Shown here in pieces: positions 20,036-27,878 of a stretch of DNA of 32,908 nucleotides. A model generated the notes under the pieces. The model saw only the letters and a list, made by a program, of their open reading frames with translations. It was not told where the DNA came from and made no database searches. Within the stretch, counting starts at the first letter, position 1. Each line of letters begins with the position of its first letter. The position numbers and the translations under genes are program-made. Source of the stretch: Bacteroidales bacterium (GTDB lineage: Bacteria > Bacteroidota > Bacteroidia > Bacteroidales > WCHB1-69); assembly GCA_031286285.1 (NCBI GenBank), contig JAITUN010000102.1:1-32908 (forward strand), read 5' to 3'.

Positions 20036-21256
20036 ATGGATGATATGAATATTCTTTTTATCACAAATTATGATGTATCTCCATTAAATGGAGGAATAGA
20101 CAGAGTAGTAAATATTTTGGCAGAAGAATTGAACAAACTGCCAAATTGTCAAATTTTTTCAGCATATTTTGAAACGAAAAACACTCCTACTGATATTTTT
20201 ATCAAAAAATTGAAAGTGGAGAAGAAAAATATTGTTTCTACATTATCAGATTTCGTAAAAAAAAATAAAATTGAGATTATCCTTAATAATGTTCCAAGTT
20301 ATAAGAAACTTAAATTTCTTTTACCTGCTTTACAACATATATCTAAACAAGAGCACCCTTGTAAAATACTATTTCACTATCATACACTACCCGGTTTTGA
20401 AAAGGCAACTATTTATCCTAAAATGTATTGGTCACGCTTGGTTAATGGTCAATTTAAACCGGTATATATTTTTAAGTTAATACAACAAATTATTGTTCGT
20501 TTAGTAGGGAATAAACTTCTTGAATACCATCTTATTAAGAAATATCGTTCAATGTATCAATTTTCGGATAAAATAGTTTTATTGTCTCGCGCTCTAATTC
20601 CGGTTTTTGCCAATTGTGCCAATCTACCTGTTGATGACAAGTTTGTTGCCATTAACAATGCACTATCCTTTTCTGATAATATTAACATAGATCTTATTTA
20701 TAGAAAACAAAAAGAAGCGCTCATTGTTGCCCGTTTAGATGAAGTATCAAAAAGATTATCAGTGGCTTTGAAAATTTGGAAAAAAATTGAATCAAACCCT
20801 CTTCTAACAGAATGGAGATTAACTATTGTGGGAGATGGAGAAGATAAAATTTATTATCAAAGACTTGCAAAACGATTACAATTAAAAAGAGTGTTTTTTG
20901 AAGGAGTACAGGCGCCTAAAACTTATTATGAAAGAGCTTCTGTTTTTTTTATGACCTCTGCTATTGAAGGATTTCCTATGACATTAACTGAGGCACAACA
21001 AATGGGGGTAGTGCCTGTTGCTTTTGATAGTTTTGGGGCTGTGCATGATGTTATTGAAAATAAGTATAATGGAATGATAGTTCCGAATAATGACATAGAT
21101 AACTATATTGAACAACTTACATGGCTAATGCTAAATGACAAAGAACGCCAAACCATGGCACACAATGCTGTTGAAAGTTCAAAACGATTTCATCCTTCAG
21201 AAATTATTAAACAGTGGGTAGCATTATTTGAAATGATTAGAGATCCGAGGGTATAA
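20036..21256 (+). CDS. Glycosyltransferase, GT4-like
   Basis: A 406-residue GT-B enzyme. The N-terminus has ITNYDVSPLNGGIDRVVNILAEEL (donor/acceptor loop). The C-terminal half has ALIVARLDEVSKRLSVALKIW, WRLTIVGDGEDKIYYQRLA and the E-x7-E motif in AIEGFPMTLTEAQQMGVVPVAF. A start at 20045 (MNILFITNY) is also possible and would look more typical; 20036 is the longest. It is the last gene of the + strand glycan run and converges with rsmD. The specific sugar is not predictable. Confidence 0.88.
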   Translation: MDDMNILFITNYDVSPLNGGIDRVVNILAEELNKLPNCQIFSAYFETKNTPTDIFIKKLKVEKKNIVSTLSDFVKKNKIEIILNNVPSYKKLKFLLPALQHISKQEHPCKILFHYHTLPGFEKATIYPKMYWSRLVNGQFKPVYIFKLIQQIIVRLVGNKLLEYHLIKKYRSMYQFSDKIVLLSRALIPVFANCANLPVDDKFVAINNALSFSDNINIDLIYRKQKEALIVARLDEVSKRLSVALKIWKKIESNPLLTEWRLTIVGDGEDKIYYQRLAKRLQLKRVFFEGVQAPKTYYERASVFFMTSAIEGFPMTLTEAQQMGVVPVAFDSFGAVHDVIENKYNGMIVPNNDIDNYIEQLTWLMLNDKERQTMAHNAVESSKRFHPSEIIKQWVALFEMIRDPRV

Positions 21257-21300
21257 TGTGCAAAAATTATGTTTTGATTAAAAAAATAATGGTTTTGCAT
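21257..21300. terminator. Possible bidirectional terminator
   Basis: Between the convergent glycosyltransferase and rsmD genes, ATGTGCAAAAATTAT (from 21257) is an imperfect inverted match to ATAATGGTTTTGCAT (ending 21300), with a 7-bp perfect core TGCAAAA/TTTTGCA. The loop contains an A-run. The stem is AT-rich and interrupted. Confidence 0.3.
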
Positions 21301-21304
21301 AGAT

Positions 21305-21850
21305 TTATTTTTCTTCAAAATTTACCAAAAACGTAAAATTCAATTTTCCATATTTTCGGTGTTCATAAAAATTGGGGTGTTGGGTAAAATCATACTCTCT
21401 TGGATGTTCCAAAACGAGCCAGCCGCTTGGATTTAACAGATGGTTTTCAAAGACATATGCGACAATCTTTTCTAATCCTTGAAGGTTGTAAGGCGGGTCG
21501 GCAAAGATAATATCGAACTTTTGGCGTGATTTTTCCACAAACGAGAAGGCATCCCCACGAATCACAGTAAGTTGGTCATATTGTAATTTTTCTGCAGTTT
21601 TTCTAATGAAATCGGTACAGCCTTGAAAATTGTCTACAGCAGTAACAGAAACAGCTCCTCGCGAAGCAAATTCGTATGATATACTTCCGGTTCCTGCAAA
21701 GAGGTCAAGTACGGTGATTCTGTCAAAGAAAAAGTAGTTGTTTAAAATGTTGAACAGGCTCTCTTTACCCAAATCGGTAGTGGGTCTCACCGGCAGCGAA
21801 GCCGGCGCCTGAATTAGCCTGCCTTTGTTTTTACCTTGAATTATCCTCAT
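21305..21850 (-). CDS. rsmD: 16S rRNA (guanine(966)-N(2))-methyltransferase
   Basis: A 181-residue protein of the RsmD family, which methylates G966 of 16S rRNA during small-subunit assembly. It opens with MRIIQGKNKGRLIQAP and LPVRPTTDLGKESLFNIL, has SAM motif I VLDLFAGTGSISYEFASRGA (about 48-67) and the catalytic DPPYNL motif. The start codon lies at the end of a heptamer repeat array that separates it from pth by only 20 bp, so its translation-initiation region is built of repeat units. Confidence 0.95.
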   Translation of the reverse strand: MRIIQGKNKGRLIQAPASLPVRPTTDLGKESLFNILNNYFFFDRITVLDLFAGTGSISYEFASRGAVSVTAVDNFQGCTDFIRKTAEKLQYDQLTVIRGDAFSFVEKSRQKFDIIFADPPYNLQGLEKIVAYVFENHLLNPSGWLVLEHPREYDFTQHPNFYEHRKYGKLNFTFLVNFEEK

Positions 21851-21897
21851 TATTCACTACTCATTACTCATTACTCATTACTCACTACTCTATTCAC
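21849..21897. repeat. Tandem heptamer array over pth stop and rsmD start
   Basis: Seven units read on the minus strand: GTGAATA, GAGTAGT, GAGTAAT three times, GAGTAGT, GAATAAT. They encode the last eight or so residues and the stop codon of pth, and run to the rsmD ATG. GAGTAGT is the same unit as the TCACTAC units inside leuS. Confidence 0.85.
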
Positions 21898-22455
21898 CGC
21901 CTCCATCGTTCTCTGCAGACCTGCTGTACAAAACGACAGGCAGGCATCTGTGGCTTTTTCGATGGTGGCAGTGATCTGTTCTTGTTCTTCGGGAAGAAAT
22001 TGGTTTAGCACATACTCCACTTGCATCCCTTGAGGATAGTTTTTCCCGATTCCGAATCGCAAACGGGGGAAGTTTTGGTGCTGTAATATTTCAATGATGT
22101 GGTTAATACCGTTGTGCGAACCGCCGCCCCCTTTAGGGCGCATCCGCAAAGTAGCAATGGGCAAATCAATATCATCAGAAATGACTAGAATGTTTTGAGG
22201 TTCAATCTCCTCTTTTTCCATCCAGTATCTCACGGCGTTTCCGCTCAAATTCATGTAAGTGGTGGGCATAATCAAAACCAACGTTCTTCCTTTGTATTTG
22301 GCTTCCGCTTTGTAAGCATAACGTTCTGACGTAAAGACAACCTCCATCTTTTTTGCCAATGAGTTTACCACTTCAAAACCAATATTATGTCTTGTTCCGG
22401 CATATTTTTGCTCCGCATTTCCGAGTCCAACGATGAGGTATTTTTTGGGGTTCAT
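21871..22455 (-). CDS. pth: Peptidyl-tRNA hydrolase
   Basis: A 194-residue protein that releases peptides from prematurely dissociated peptidyl-tRNA. Family features are YLIVGLGNAEQKYAGTRHNIGFEVV at the start (containing the catalytic histidine in TRHNIGF and the substrate asparagine of GLGN), PTTYMNLSGNAV, ISDDIDLP with the catalytic aspartate, and RPKGGGGSHNGINHI. The last residues (VNRVVSNE) come from the heptamer array and are unlikely to matter for catalysis. It is transcribed with rsmD and divergent from ruvC. Confidence 0.97.
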   Translation of the reverse strand: MNPKKYLIVGLGNAEQKYAGTRHNIGFEVVNSLAKKMEVVFTSERYAYKAEAKYKGRTLVLIMPTTYMNLSGNAVRYWMEKEEIEPQNILVISDDIDLPIATLRMRPKGGGGSHNGINHIIEILQHQNFPRLRFGIGKNYPQGMQVEYVLNQFLPEEQEQITATIEKATDACLSFCTAGLQRTMEAVNRVVSNE

Positions 22456-22460
22456 GAAAA

Positions 22461-22561
22461 TAGTGGCTATTGGTTAGTGGGGGGTGGGGGCTTTTAAGGT
22501 TGCGGCAAAGAAACATTTTTTTTTTGGAAATAAATTAACCATTAACCACTAACCACTAAAT
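22461..22561. repeat. Inverted pair of heptamer arrays between pth and ruvC
   Basis: At 22461-22488 the + strand has units TAGTGGC, TATTGGT, TAGTGGG, GGGTGGG. At 22534-22561 it has ATTAACC, ATTAACC, ACTAACC, ACTAAAT, the opposite-strand version of the same family. A perfect 9-bp match GGTTAGTGG (22472-22480) and CCACTAACC (22546-22554) makes them an inverted repeat spanning the divergent promoter region. Confidence 0.65.
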
Positions 22562-22564
22562 TAT

Positions 22565-22572
22565 TATTTTCG
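22565..22572 (+). promoter_or_regulatory. Putative -7 element for ruvC, leaderless arrangement
   Basis: TATTTTCG is one base from TAnnTTTG and ends only 4 bp before the ruvC ATG. With a usual start site a few bases downstream of the -7 box, transcription would begin at or beside the start codon. The presumed -33 area lies in heptamer repeats. Confidence 0.45.
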
Positions 22573-22576
22573 CGGC

Positions 22577-23128
22577 ATGAAAATAATACTTGGCATAGAC
22601 CCCGGTACCACTATTTTAGGCTTTGCGCTTTTAGATGCTACTACTTCTCAAGGCGCGTTATTGGATATGGGGGTATTTCGGTTAAATAAGATCAAAGAAC
22701 ACTCAGAAAAGTTGAAGGCGATTTTTGAAAAAACATTGGAACTTATTGAGTTATATCAGCCTCAGATATTGTCTATTGAAGCTCCGTTTTACGGAAAGAA
22801 CCCGCAATCCATGCTCAAGTTGGGTCGTGCACAAGGGGTTGTGATTGCCGCCGCCATGTACAGAGGACTTGAAGTTTTTGAATACTCTCCTCGCAAAATC
22901 AAGCAGTCCATTACCGGCAATGGAAATGCTTCTAAAGAACAGGTTTCGGCAATGTTACAAAACATGAATCTCATTAAGGATAATCAACATCCTTTTGATG
23001 CTACCGATGCACTCGCGGTTGCAGTCTGCCATCACCTTCAAAACAGAATTACTACAATTGGGAAGAAGTATTCCGGTTGGGATGCATTTGTTTCAAAAAA
23101 CCAAGAGAGGGTGATTCACAAAAAATAG
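22577..23128 (+). CDS. ruvC: Holliday junction resolvase RuvC
   Basis: A 183-residue endonuclease that cuts Holliday junctions with RuvAB. The RNase H-like fold shows its acidic active site: D8 in GIDPGTTILGFALL, a glutamate in SIEAPFYGKNPQSMLKLGRAQG, and the paired aspartates near the C-terminus in HPFDATDALAVAVCHH. The start at 22577 is immediately followed by the first beta strand. ruvA and ruvB are not in the window. Confidence 0.97.
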   Translation: MKIILGIDPGTTILGFALLDATTSQGALLDMGVFRLNKIKEHSEKLKAIFEKTLELIELYQPQILSIEAPFYGKNPQSMLKLGRAQGVVIAAAMYRGLEVFEYSPRKIKQSITGNGNASKEQVSAMLQNMNLIKDNQHPFDATDALAVAVCHHLQNRITTIGKKYSGWDAFVSKNQERVIHKK

Positions 23129-23147
23129 AATAAAAATAAATAACTAT

Positions 23148-23957
23148 TCATCTCTCAATTATAACAGGATTATTCCTTTTATAATTCGATTGAAGATACC
23201 TTTTAATAAGCGGATGTTTCTCCAAAGTTGTTTCACCTTTAAAATACCTTACGAGCAGCTGGTCAGCCTCAAAATAGTCTTTAACTCCCAACTGTTCGCA
23301 ATCACAAGAACTTATTCCCAGCCCATCTACTGGAACGGCATCGATGCATAATTGCATAGCTTGTTTTTGTTTCTCATTGCATTCAGAAAGTAAATAATTG
23401 GCAAGCCCATACACTTCTGTTTTCCAAAGATGTAGCATAGGGGCGTAGTCGCCAACATCGCCATGCAAAGTCCAAAATCCGGTAAGATATTCAGTGAAGT
23501 TGTCAGTCGCAATTACAATTCCGCGATTGAGTTGTGCCAAGTCGTATAATATCATCATTCTCATTCGGGCTTTCAAATTTCCTTGACGCATTTTAGAAAG
23601 CATGGAATTGTCTAAATCAATCAGATTTTTTCTATTTTCAATATATGTGTTTGTAATATCAAGGTACTTAAATTCGTGGCAAAAACTTTCTCCAACCTTA
23701 ATAGAACGTTCAATTTCATCGGGTTTGTTTGTTTCGATAGTAATAGAACGTCCAATTAGTGTGATATCACAGTCATTGCAAATCGGTTTGATCAAAGCTG
23801 CACACAAAGCGCTATCTATACCTCCGGAAATTCCCAAAACTAACGCATGCAGGCTATTGTCCATAATGTAGTTTTGGATATGAGTTCGAATTTTTTCGGC
23901 AAAATTGGAGTAATCTTCGGGTTGCCTTTTAATAGGGATGTAATGTTTGATATTCAT
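23148..23957 (-). CDS. nadE: NH3-dependent NAD(+) synthetase
   Basis: A 269-residue protein from ATG 23957 (an ATG at 23966 adds three residues). It carries the ATP-pyrophosphatase loop SGGIDSALCAAL, then NLKARMRMMILYDLAQ, TDNFTEYLTGFWTLHGDVGDYAPM (active-site aspartates) and LWKTEVYGLANYL. It lacks an N-terminal nitrilase domain, so it uses ammonia rather than glutamine to amidate deamido-NAD in the last step of NAD synthesis. It follows asnS on the same strand and converges with ruvC across 19 bp. Confidence 0.93.
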   Translation of the reverse strand: MNIKHYIPIKRQPEDYSNFAEKIRTHIQNYIMDNSLHALVLGISGGIDSALCAALIKPICNDCDITLIGRSITIETNKPDEIERSIKVGESFCHEFKYLDITNTYIENRKNLIDLDNSMLSKMRQGNLKARMRMMILYDLAQLNRGIVIATDNFTEYLTGFWTLHGDVGDYAPMLHLWKTEVYGLANYLLSECNEKQKQAMQLCIDAVPVDGLGISSCDCEQLGVKDYFEADQLLVRYFKGETTLEKHPLIKRYLQSNYKRNNPVIIER

Positions 23958-24035
23958 TATTAACATAATATAAATAATACCGAACGGATACTTTTTTTCT
24001 GCATAATATCTATCTTTTGTTACTTACTTTTGCTT

Positions 24036-25421
24036 TTAGAACTCGGCATTTTGCGGTGTCCTCGGAAAAGGGATTACATCACGGATGTTTCCCATACCTG
24101 TAATAAAGAGCATCATGCGCTCAAAACCTAGTCCAAATCCGGCGTGGGGCGCAGTACCAAATTTTCTTGTTTCTAAATACCACCACACATCTTTTTCCGG
24201 AATGTTGAGTTCATGGATACGGTTAAGCAACTTGCTATAGTCTGCTTCCCGTTCCGAACCGCCAATAATCTCCCCAATTTTCGGGAACAACACATCCATG
24301 GCACGAACCGTCTTGCCATCTTCATTCTGTTTCATATAAAAAGCCTTTATGGCTTTAGGGTAGTCTGTTATTATTACCGGTTTTTTGAAATGATTTTCAA
24401 CTAAATATCTTTCATGCTCCGATTGCAGATCTACTCCCCATTCTACTTTATATTCAAACTTCTTACCTGATACTTTTAGAATATCAATCGCTTCGGTATA
24501 GTTTAACCGCACAAATTGATTATCCAACACAAAACGAAGTCGTTCAATTAATTCTTTATCAAACATATCGTTTAAAAATTGTATGTCGTCTCGGTTGTTT
24601 TCCAACACATAATTTACCAAGAATTTAATAAAATCTTCGGCTAAGTTCATATTGTCGGTAATATCAAAGAAAGCTACTTCGGGTTCTATCATCCAAAATT
24701 CTGCTAAATGTCTGGGGGTGTTACTGTTTTCGGCTCTGAAAGTGGGTCCGAAGGTGTAGATTTTTCCCAGTGCCATGGCGCCGAGTTCTCCTTCTAATTG
24801 TCCTGAAACGGTTAGGCTGGTGTGTTTCCCAAAAAAATCTAAGGAATAGTCAATTTCACCCTCTTTATTTTTTGGCACATTGCCCAAATCAAAAGTAGTA
24901 ACATTGAACATTGCTCCGGCGCCTTCTGCATCGGAGGCGGTAATTATTGGGGTGTGCAAGTAGAAGTATCCATGATTGTTGAAATAGGTGTGGATGGCAT
25001 AAGAGAGCGCGTGGCGCAAACGCAGCACACAGCCGAAATAGTTAGTGCGCGGGCGCAAGTGTGCTATTTCGCGAAGAAACTCCATACTGTGTCCTTTCTT
25101 TTGCAAAGGATAAATATCCGGATCGGCACTACCGTAAATTTCAATGTTTTCCGCTTGAATTTCAACTGCCTGTCCTTGTCCTTGTGATTTTACCAACTTT
25201 CCGGTAACTCGCAAACATGCACCTGTAGTTATCTGTTTCATAAGTTCTTCTGAAAAATGAGCCAGGTCAGCGACAATTTGAATGTTATGCACAATAGAGC
25301 CGTCGTTTAAAGCTATGAAGGCAATAGTATTATTTCCGCGTTTAGTGCGTACCCAACCTTTCACTTCTACTTGATTTCCAACTCCAATTTTTTCAGGGGT
25401 TTTAAGAAGTTCTTTAATCAT
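24036..25421 (-). CDS. asnS: Asparaginyl-tRNA synthetase
   Basis: A 461-residue class IIb synthetase. The N-terminal OB fold (about 15-100) has [19 protein letters not shown] for anticodon binding. The catalytic domain shows motif 2 as [22 protein letters not shown], where the PRHLAEF sequence distinguishes AsnRS from AspRS and LysRS. Motif 3 is [29 protein letters not shown] at the C-terminus. Length is normal. A -7 element lies 29 bp upstream. The presence of AsnRS means tRNA-Asn is charged directly. Confidence 0.97.
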   Translation of the reverse strand: MIKELLKTPEKIGVGNQVEVKGWVRTKRGNNTIAFIALNDGSIVHNIQIVADLAHFSEELMKQITTGACLRVTGKLVKSQGQGQAVEIQAENIEIYGSADPDIYPLQKKGHSMEFLREIAHLRPRTNYFGCVLRLRHALSYAIHTYFNNHGYFYLHTPIITASDAEGAGAMFNVTTFDLGNVPKNKEGEIDYSLDFFGKHTSLTVSGQLEGELGAMALGKIYTFGPTFRAENSNTPRHLAEFWMIEPEVAFFDITDNMNLAEDFIKFLVNYVLENNRDDIQFLNDMFDKELIERLRFVLDNQFVRLNYTEAIDILKVSGKKFEYKVEWGVDLQSEHERYLVENHFKKPVIITDYPKAIKAFYMKQNEDGKTVRAMDVLFPKIGEIIGGSEREADYSKLLNRIHELNIPEKDVWWYLETRKFGTAPHAGFGLGFERMMLFITGMGNIRDVIPFPRTPQNAEF

Positions 25422-25449
25422 AATAAAATGAGTTTTTTACAATAGGCTG

Positions 25450-25457
25450 CAAAAATA
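25450..25457 (-). promoter_or_regulatory. Putative -7 element for asnS
   Basis: On the minus strand this reads TATTTTTG, an exact TAnnTTTG, 28 bp before the asnS ATG. No clear TTTG at 19 bp spacing was found. It sits back-to-back with the yqhD-like promoter at 25473-25503. Confidence 0.45.
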
Positions 25458-25472
25458 AAAAAATTCGGGTAG

Positions 25473-25503
25473 TTTGGAGGGCGCTTTAAAAAGAATATTT
25501 TTG
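25473..25503 (+). promoter_or_regulatory. Bacteroidota sigma-ABfr-type promoter for the alcohol dehydrogenase
   Basis: TTTG (25473-25476), exactly 19 bp, then TATTTTTG (25496-25503): a full match to the TTTG/TAnnTTTG housekeeping promoter of Bacteroidota, 37 bp before the start codon at 25541. This is the best-formed promoter in the window. Confidence 0.7.
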
Positions 25504-25540
25504 CAAACCAAAAAATAGATCACATTAAATCTTTTTCACA

Positions 25541-26689
25541 ATGAAAAATAATTTCGAATTTCAAAACCCAACAAAATTAATTTTTGGAAAATGGACTATT
25601 GCGCAATTGGCGCAAGAATTGCCTGAAAATGAAAAGATATTAGTTACTTACGGCGGCGGCAGCGTAAGACAAAACGGTGTTTACGAGCAAGTTTGCCAAG
25701 CGTTAAAAGGGCGCAATTATGTAGAGTTTTGGGGCATTGAACCTAACCCCACGGTTGAAACGTTGCGCAAAGCAATTGCATTGGGCAAACAGGAAAAAGT
25801 AACTTACATCTTAGCGGTTGGCGGAGGCTCCGTAATTGATGGCACAAAACTCATCTCTTCCGCAATTCCTTACAATGGCGATGCCTGGGAACTCGTATTA
25901 AACTCTTCTAAAATAGGAAAGATGATTCCTTTTGCTTCTGTTCTTACTATACCCGCTACAGGATCCGAAATGAATAGTGGCGCCGTTATCTCTAATGCAG
26001 AAAAACAAGAAAAATTTGCATTTTTCTCCTCCTATCCCAAATTTTCAATTTTAGACCCTACCGTTACATTCTCACTGCCTAAATTTCAAATTGCATGCGG
26101 TATTGCCGATACTTTTATTCATGTATTGGAACAATATCTTACTGTTATTGAAGAATCTCCGCTTATGGACAGATGGGCGGAAGGGATTATGCAAACCTTG
26201 ATAGAACTGGCGCCAAAAATCAATGCCGATAAAACCAACTATGACGTAATGTCGGAATTTATGCTTTGCGCTACCATGGCGTTAAATGGTTTTACTGCCA
26301 TGGGAGTAACCCAAGATTGGGCAACTCACTTAATTGGACACGAAATTACGGCGCTGCATGGAACTACACACGGGCAAACTTTAGCCATAGTAATCTTAGG
26401 TACAATGAAACAATTGCGCGAACAAAAAAAAGCAAAACTCTTACAGTTTGGAGAACGTGTATTTACTATTGTTGAAGGGACTGAAGAGCAAAGAATTGAC
26501 CGAACTATTGAGGCAACTGAGCAATTCTTTCGTTCCATAGGGTTGGCTACTAAGCTAAAAGAATTGAATATTGGCAACGAAACCATCCTTAAAATTAAAG
26601 AAAGGTTTTTATTTCGTGGAACACGTTTGGGTGAATGTGGCAATGTTGATGGGTACATTACAGAAGAAATTTTGAAAAAATGTTTATAG
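25541..26689 (+). CDS. yqhD: Iron-containing alcohol dehydrogenase, YqhD/BdhA-like
   Basis: A 382-residue group III alcohol dehydrogenase close in pattern to E. coli YqhD, an NADPH-dependent aldehyde reductase. It has NFEFQNPTKLIFGK at the start, TYGGGSVRQNGV, the cofactor motif AVGGGSVIDGTK and PATGSEMNSGAVIS. The metal ligands are all visible: D190 and H194 in ADTFIHVLEQ, H263 in THLIGHE and H277 in LHGTTHGQT. Expected length. It would reduce aldehydes made by fermentation or lipid peroxidation. The natural substrate cannot be told from the sequence. Confidence 0.9.
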   Translation: MKNNFEFQNPTKLIFGKWTIAQLAQELPENEKILVTYGGGSVRQNGVYEQVCQALKGRNYVEFWGIEPNPTVETLRKAIALGKQEKVTYILAVGGGSVIDGTKLISSAIPYNGDAWELVLNSSKIGKMIPFASVLTIPATGSEMNSGAVISNAEKQEKFAFFSSYPKFSILDPTVTFSLPKFQIACGIADTFIHVLEQYLTVIEESPLMDRWAEGIMQTLIELAPKINADKTNYDVMSEFMLCATMALNGFTAMGVTQDWATHLIGHEITALHGTTHGQTLAIVILGTMKQLREQKKAKLLQFGERVFTIVEGTEEQRIDRTIEATEQFFRSIGLATKLKELNIGNETILKIKERFLFRGTRLGECGNVDGYITEEILKKCL

Positions 26690-26707
26690 AAAATTGAATT
26701 TTTTTTC

Positions 26708-26715
26708 TACTTTTG
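26708..26715 (+). promoter_or_regulatory. Putative -7 element for the DUF4328-like gene
   Basis: TACTTTTG is an exact TAnnTTTG, 25 bp before the ATG at 26741. The -33 position is AT-rich and not clear. Confidence 0.45.
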
Positions 26716-26740
26716 CCCACTAAAAATAAAAAGTATCAAT

Positions 26741-27691
26741 ATGAAAAAAATTGCAAACAATGGATTTTTCGGCAAACTTGCCATGATAACTAACGTGCTT
26801 ATTTTATGTATGTTTGTTGTATCAATGATATGTTTACTGAGTTTTGACAAAATAAATATTAAGTTGGTTAGCAACACTGCTGACTATACAAATGCGGATG
26901 CAGAACTGCGAGAAGTTGAAAAACCAAGACGAAAAGCCCAATCTGAAGTGGATTATTACGCTTTTAAGTTAGACACTCTTAAAAAACAAACCTTGCCTGC
27001 TGATAAAAAGAAAGTTAAAGAACAACAGGAAGATATAGAGAAAACAGAACATACTTTAGAAGCTAAAGAAGCAGAGTTAGCAAGAGTGGATTCCACTATT
27101 CATGCGCAAACCCTCCTTTGTGAAGCCATTCAAGCGCCATATAAGGATTTAAAAAAACAAGCCGAATCAGCAAAATTTATTTTTACAATAACTTTATATA
27201 TAACCATCTTACTATTTATCATAAAAATTCTATTTTTTGCGGCATGGAATCACAAAGGCTTACGAAACCTCAGAATTACTTCTATATGGATGAAGAAAAG
27301 TACATCTCCCTATTGGGCTTATTTAGGTTGGATTATCCCGATATATAATTTTGTAAAGCCTTTTTCAGTTTTTTCTGAAGTGTATAATGAAACTAATTAT
27401 ATCCTTTTAGATAAAAATATTATTCAAAAAGGTAAAGATACTAATTCCGATTTTAACTTGGGCCTTTGGTGGGGTTTGTTACTAATTTCAACCGTGCTGA
27501 TGTCGTTCGTTCTTAATGCTACTTTTTTTAATGAAGGCCCTATGTATTTCAAACTATCGCATATAGGGGTAGCTATTACTGCTATTATCATGTGGGCGCT
27601 GTATCTGTTACAGGAATCTGTGTTGATTTATAGAGGAATTAAAATGAATCAAATTCTGATTGAGAATCATTCCAAATTTGATCTTCAGTAA
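26741..27691 (+). CDS. Membrane protein with coiled coil, DUF4328-like
   Basis: A 316-residue protein of unknown function. One hydrophobic segment (about 12-34) is followed by a long charged stretch (about 50-140) rich in K, E, Q and A that looks like a periplasmic or cytoplasmic coiled coil. A second membrane segment (about 146-168) comes next. The C-terminal part resembles DUF4328: WMKKSTSPYWAYLGWIIPIYNFVKPFSVFSEVYNET, then two more hydrophobic segments (about 238-256 and 275-293). The last codons overlap the end of a histidine-kinase remnant on the other strand. No function is proposed. Confidence 0.7.
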   Translation: MKKIANNGFFGKLAMITNVLILCMFVVSMICLLSFDKINIKLVSNTADYTNADAELREVEKPRRKAQSEVDYYAFKLDTLKKQTLPADKKKVKEQQEDIEKTEHTLEAKEAELARVDSTIHAQTLLCEAIQAPYKDLKKQAESAKFIFTITLYITILLFIIKILFFAAWNHKGLRNLRITSIWMKKSTSPYWAYLGWIIPIYNFVKPFSVFSEVYNETNYILLDKNIIQKGKDTNSDFNLGLWWGLLLISTVLMSFVLNATFFNEGPMYFKLSHIGVAITAIIMWALYLLQESVLIYRGIKMNQILIENHSKFDLQ

Positions 27692-27810
27692 AATCCTCCA
27701 CCCGTGTCAGTAAGTTTTACCGCATTGGTGAGCAGGTTACGGATAACGGTACAGAATATGTTTGCCTCCAACAACAAATTCATTCTCAAGGATTTGTATA
27801 TTGAATGTTA
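27685..27810 (-). pseudogene. Histidine-kinase ATPase-domain fragment
   Basis: On the minus strand, a frame ending at TGA 27685-27687 reads EANIFCTVIRNLLTNAVK then LTDTGGGFY. This matches the N-box region of sensor histidine kinases (pattern D-x-N-M/I-x-x-T-V-x-R-N-L-x-x-N-A-x-K-x-T-x-x-G-G). It is open for only about 42 codons, bounded by stops on both sides, with no G boxes downstream and no HisKA upstream. I take it as a decayed gene fragment. No intact kinase is nearby. Confidence 0.6.
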
Positions 27811-27830
27811 TATTTTTGGTTTTTTTCATG

Positions 27831-27838
27831 TAAATTTG
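27831..27838 (+). promoter_or_regulatory. Putative -7 element for priA
   Basis: TAAATTTG is an exact TAnnTTTG, 40 bp before the priA start. A TTTTTG lies only 12 bp upstream, too close for a normal -33 box. Confidence 0.4.
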
Positions 27839-27878
27839 CCCCCGACAAAAAAACAAATGTAAAAAAACGTTATTTCAT

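Noticed and set aside
21785-21810. Small GC-rich dyad near the start of rsmD considered as another palindromic insertion
   Set aside because: The encoded residues are at the expected spacing for RsmD (GRLIQAP to LPVRPTTD), so nothing seems inserted; the short stem is likely chance.
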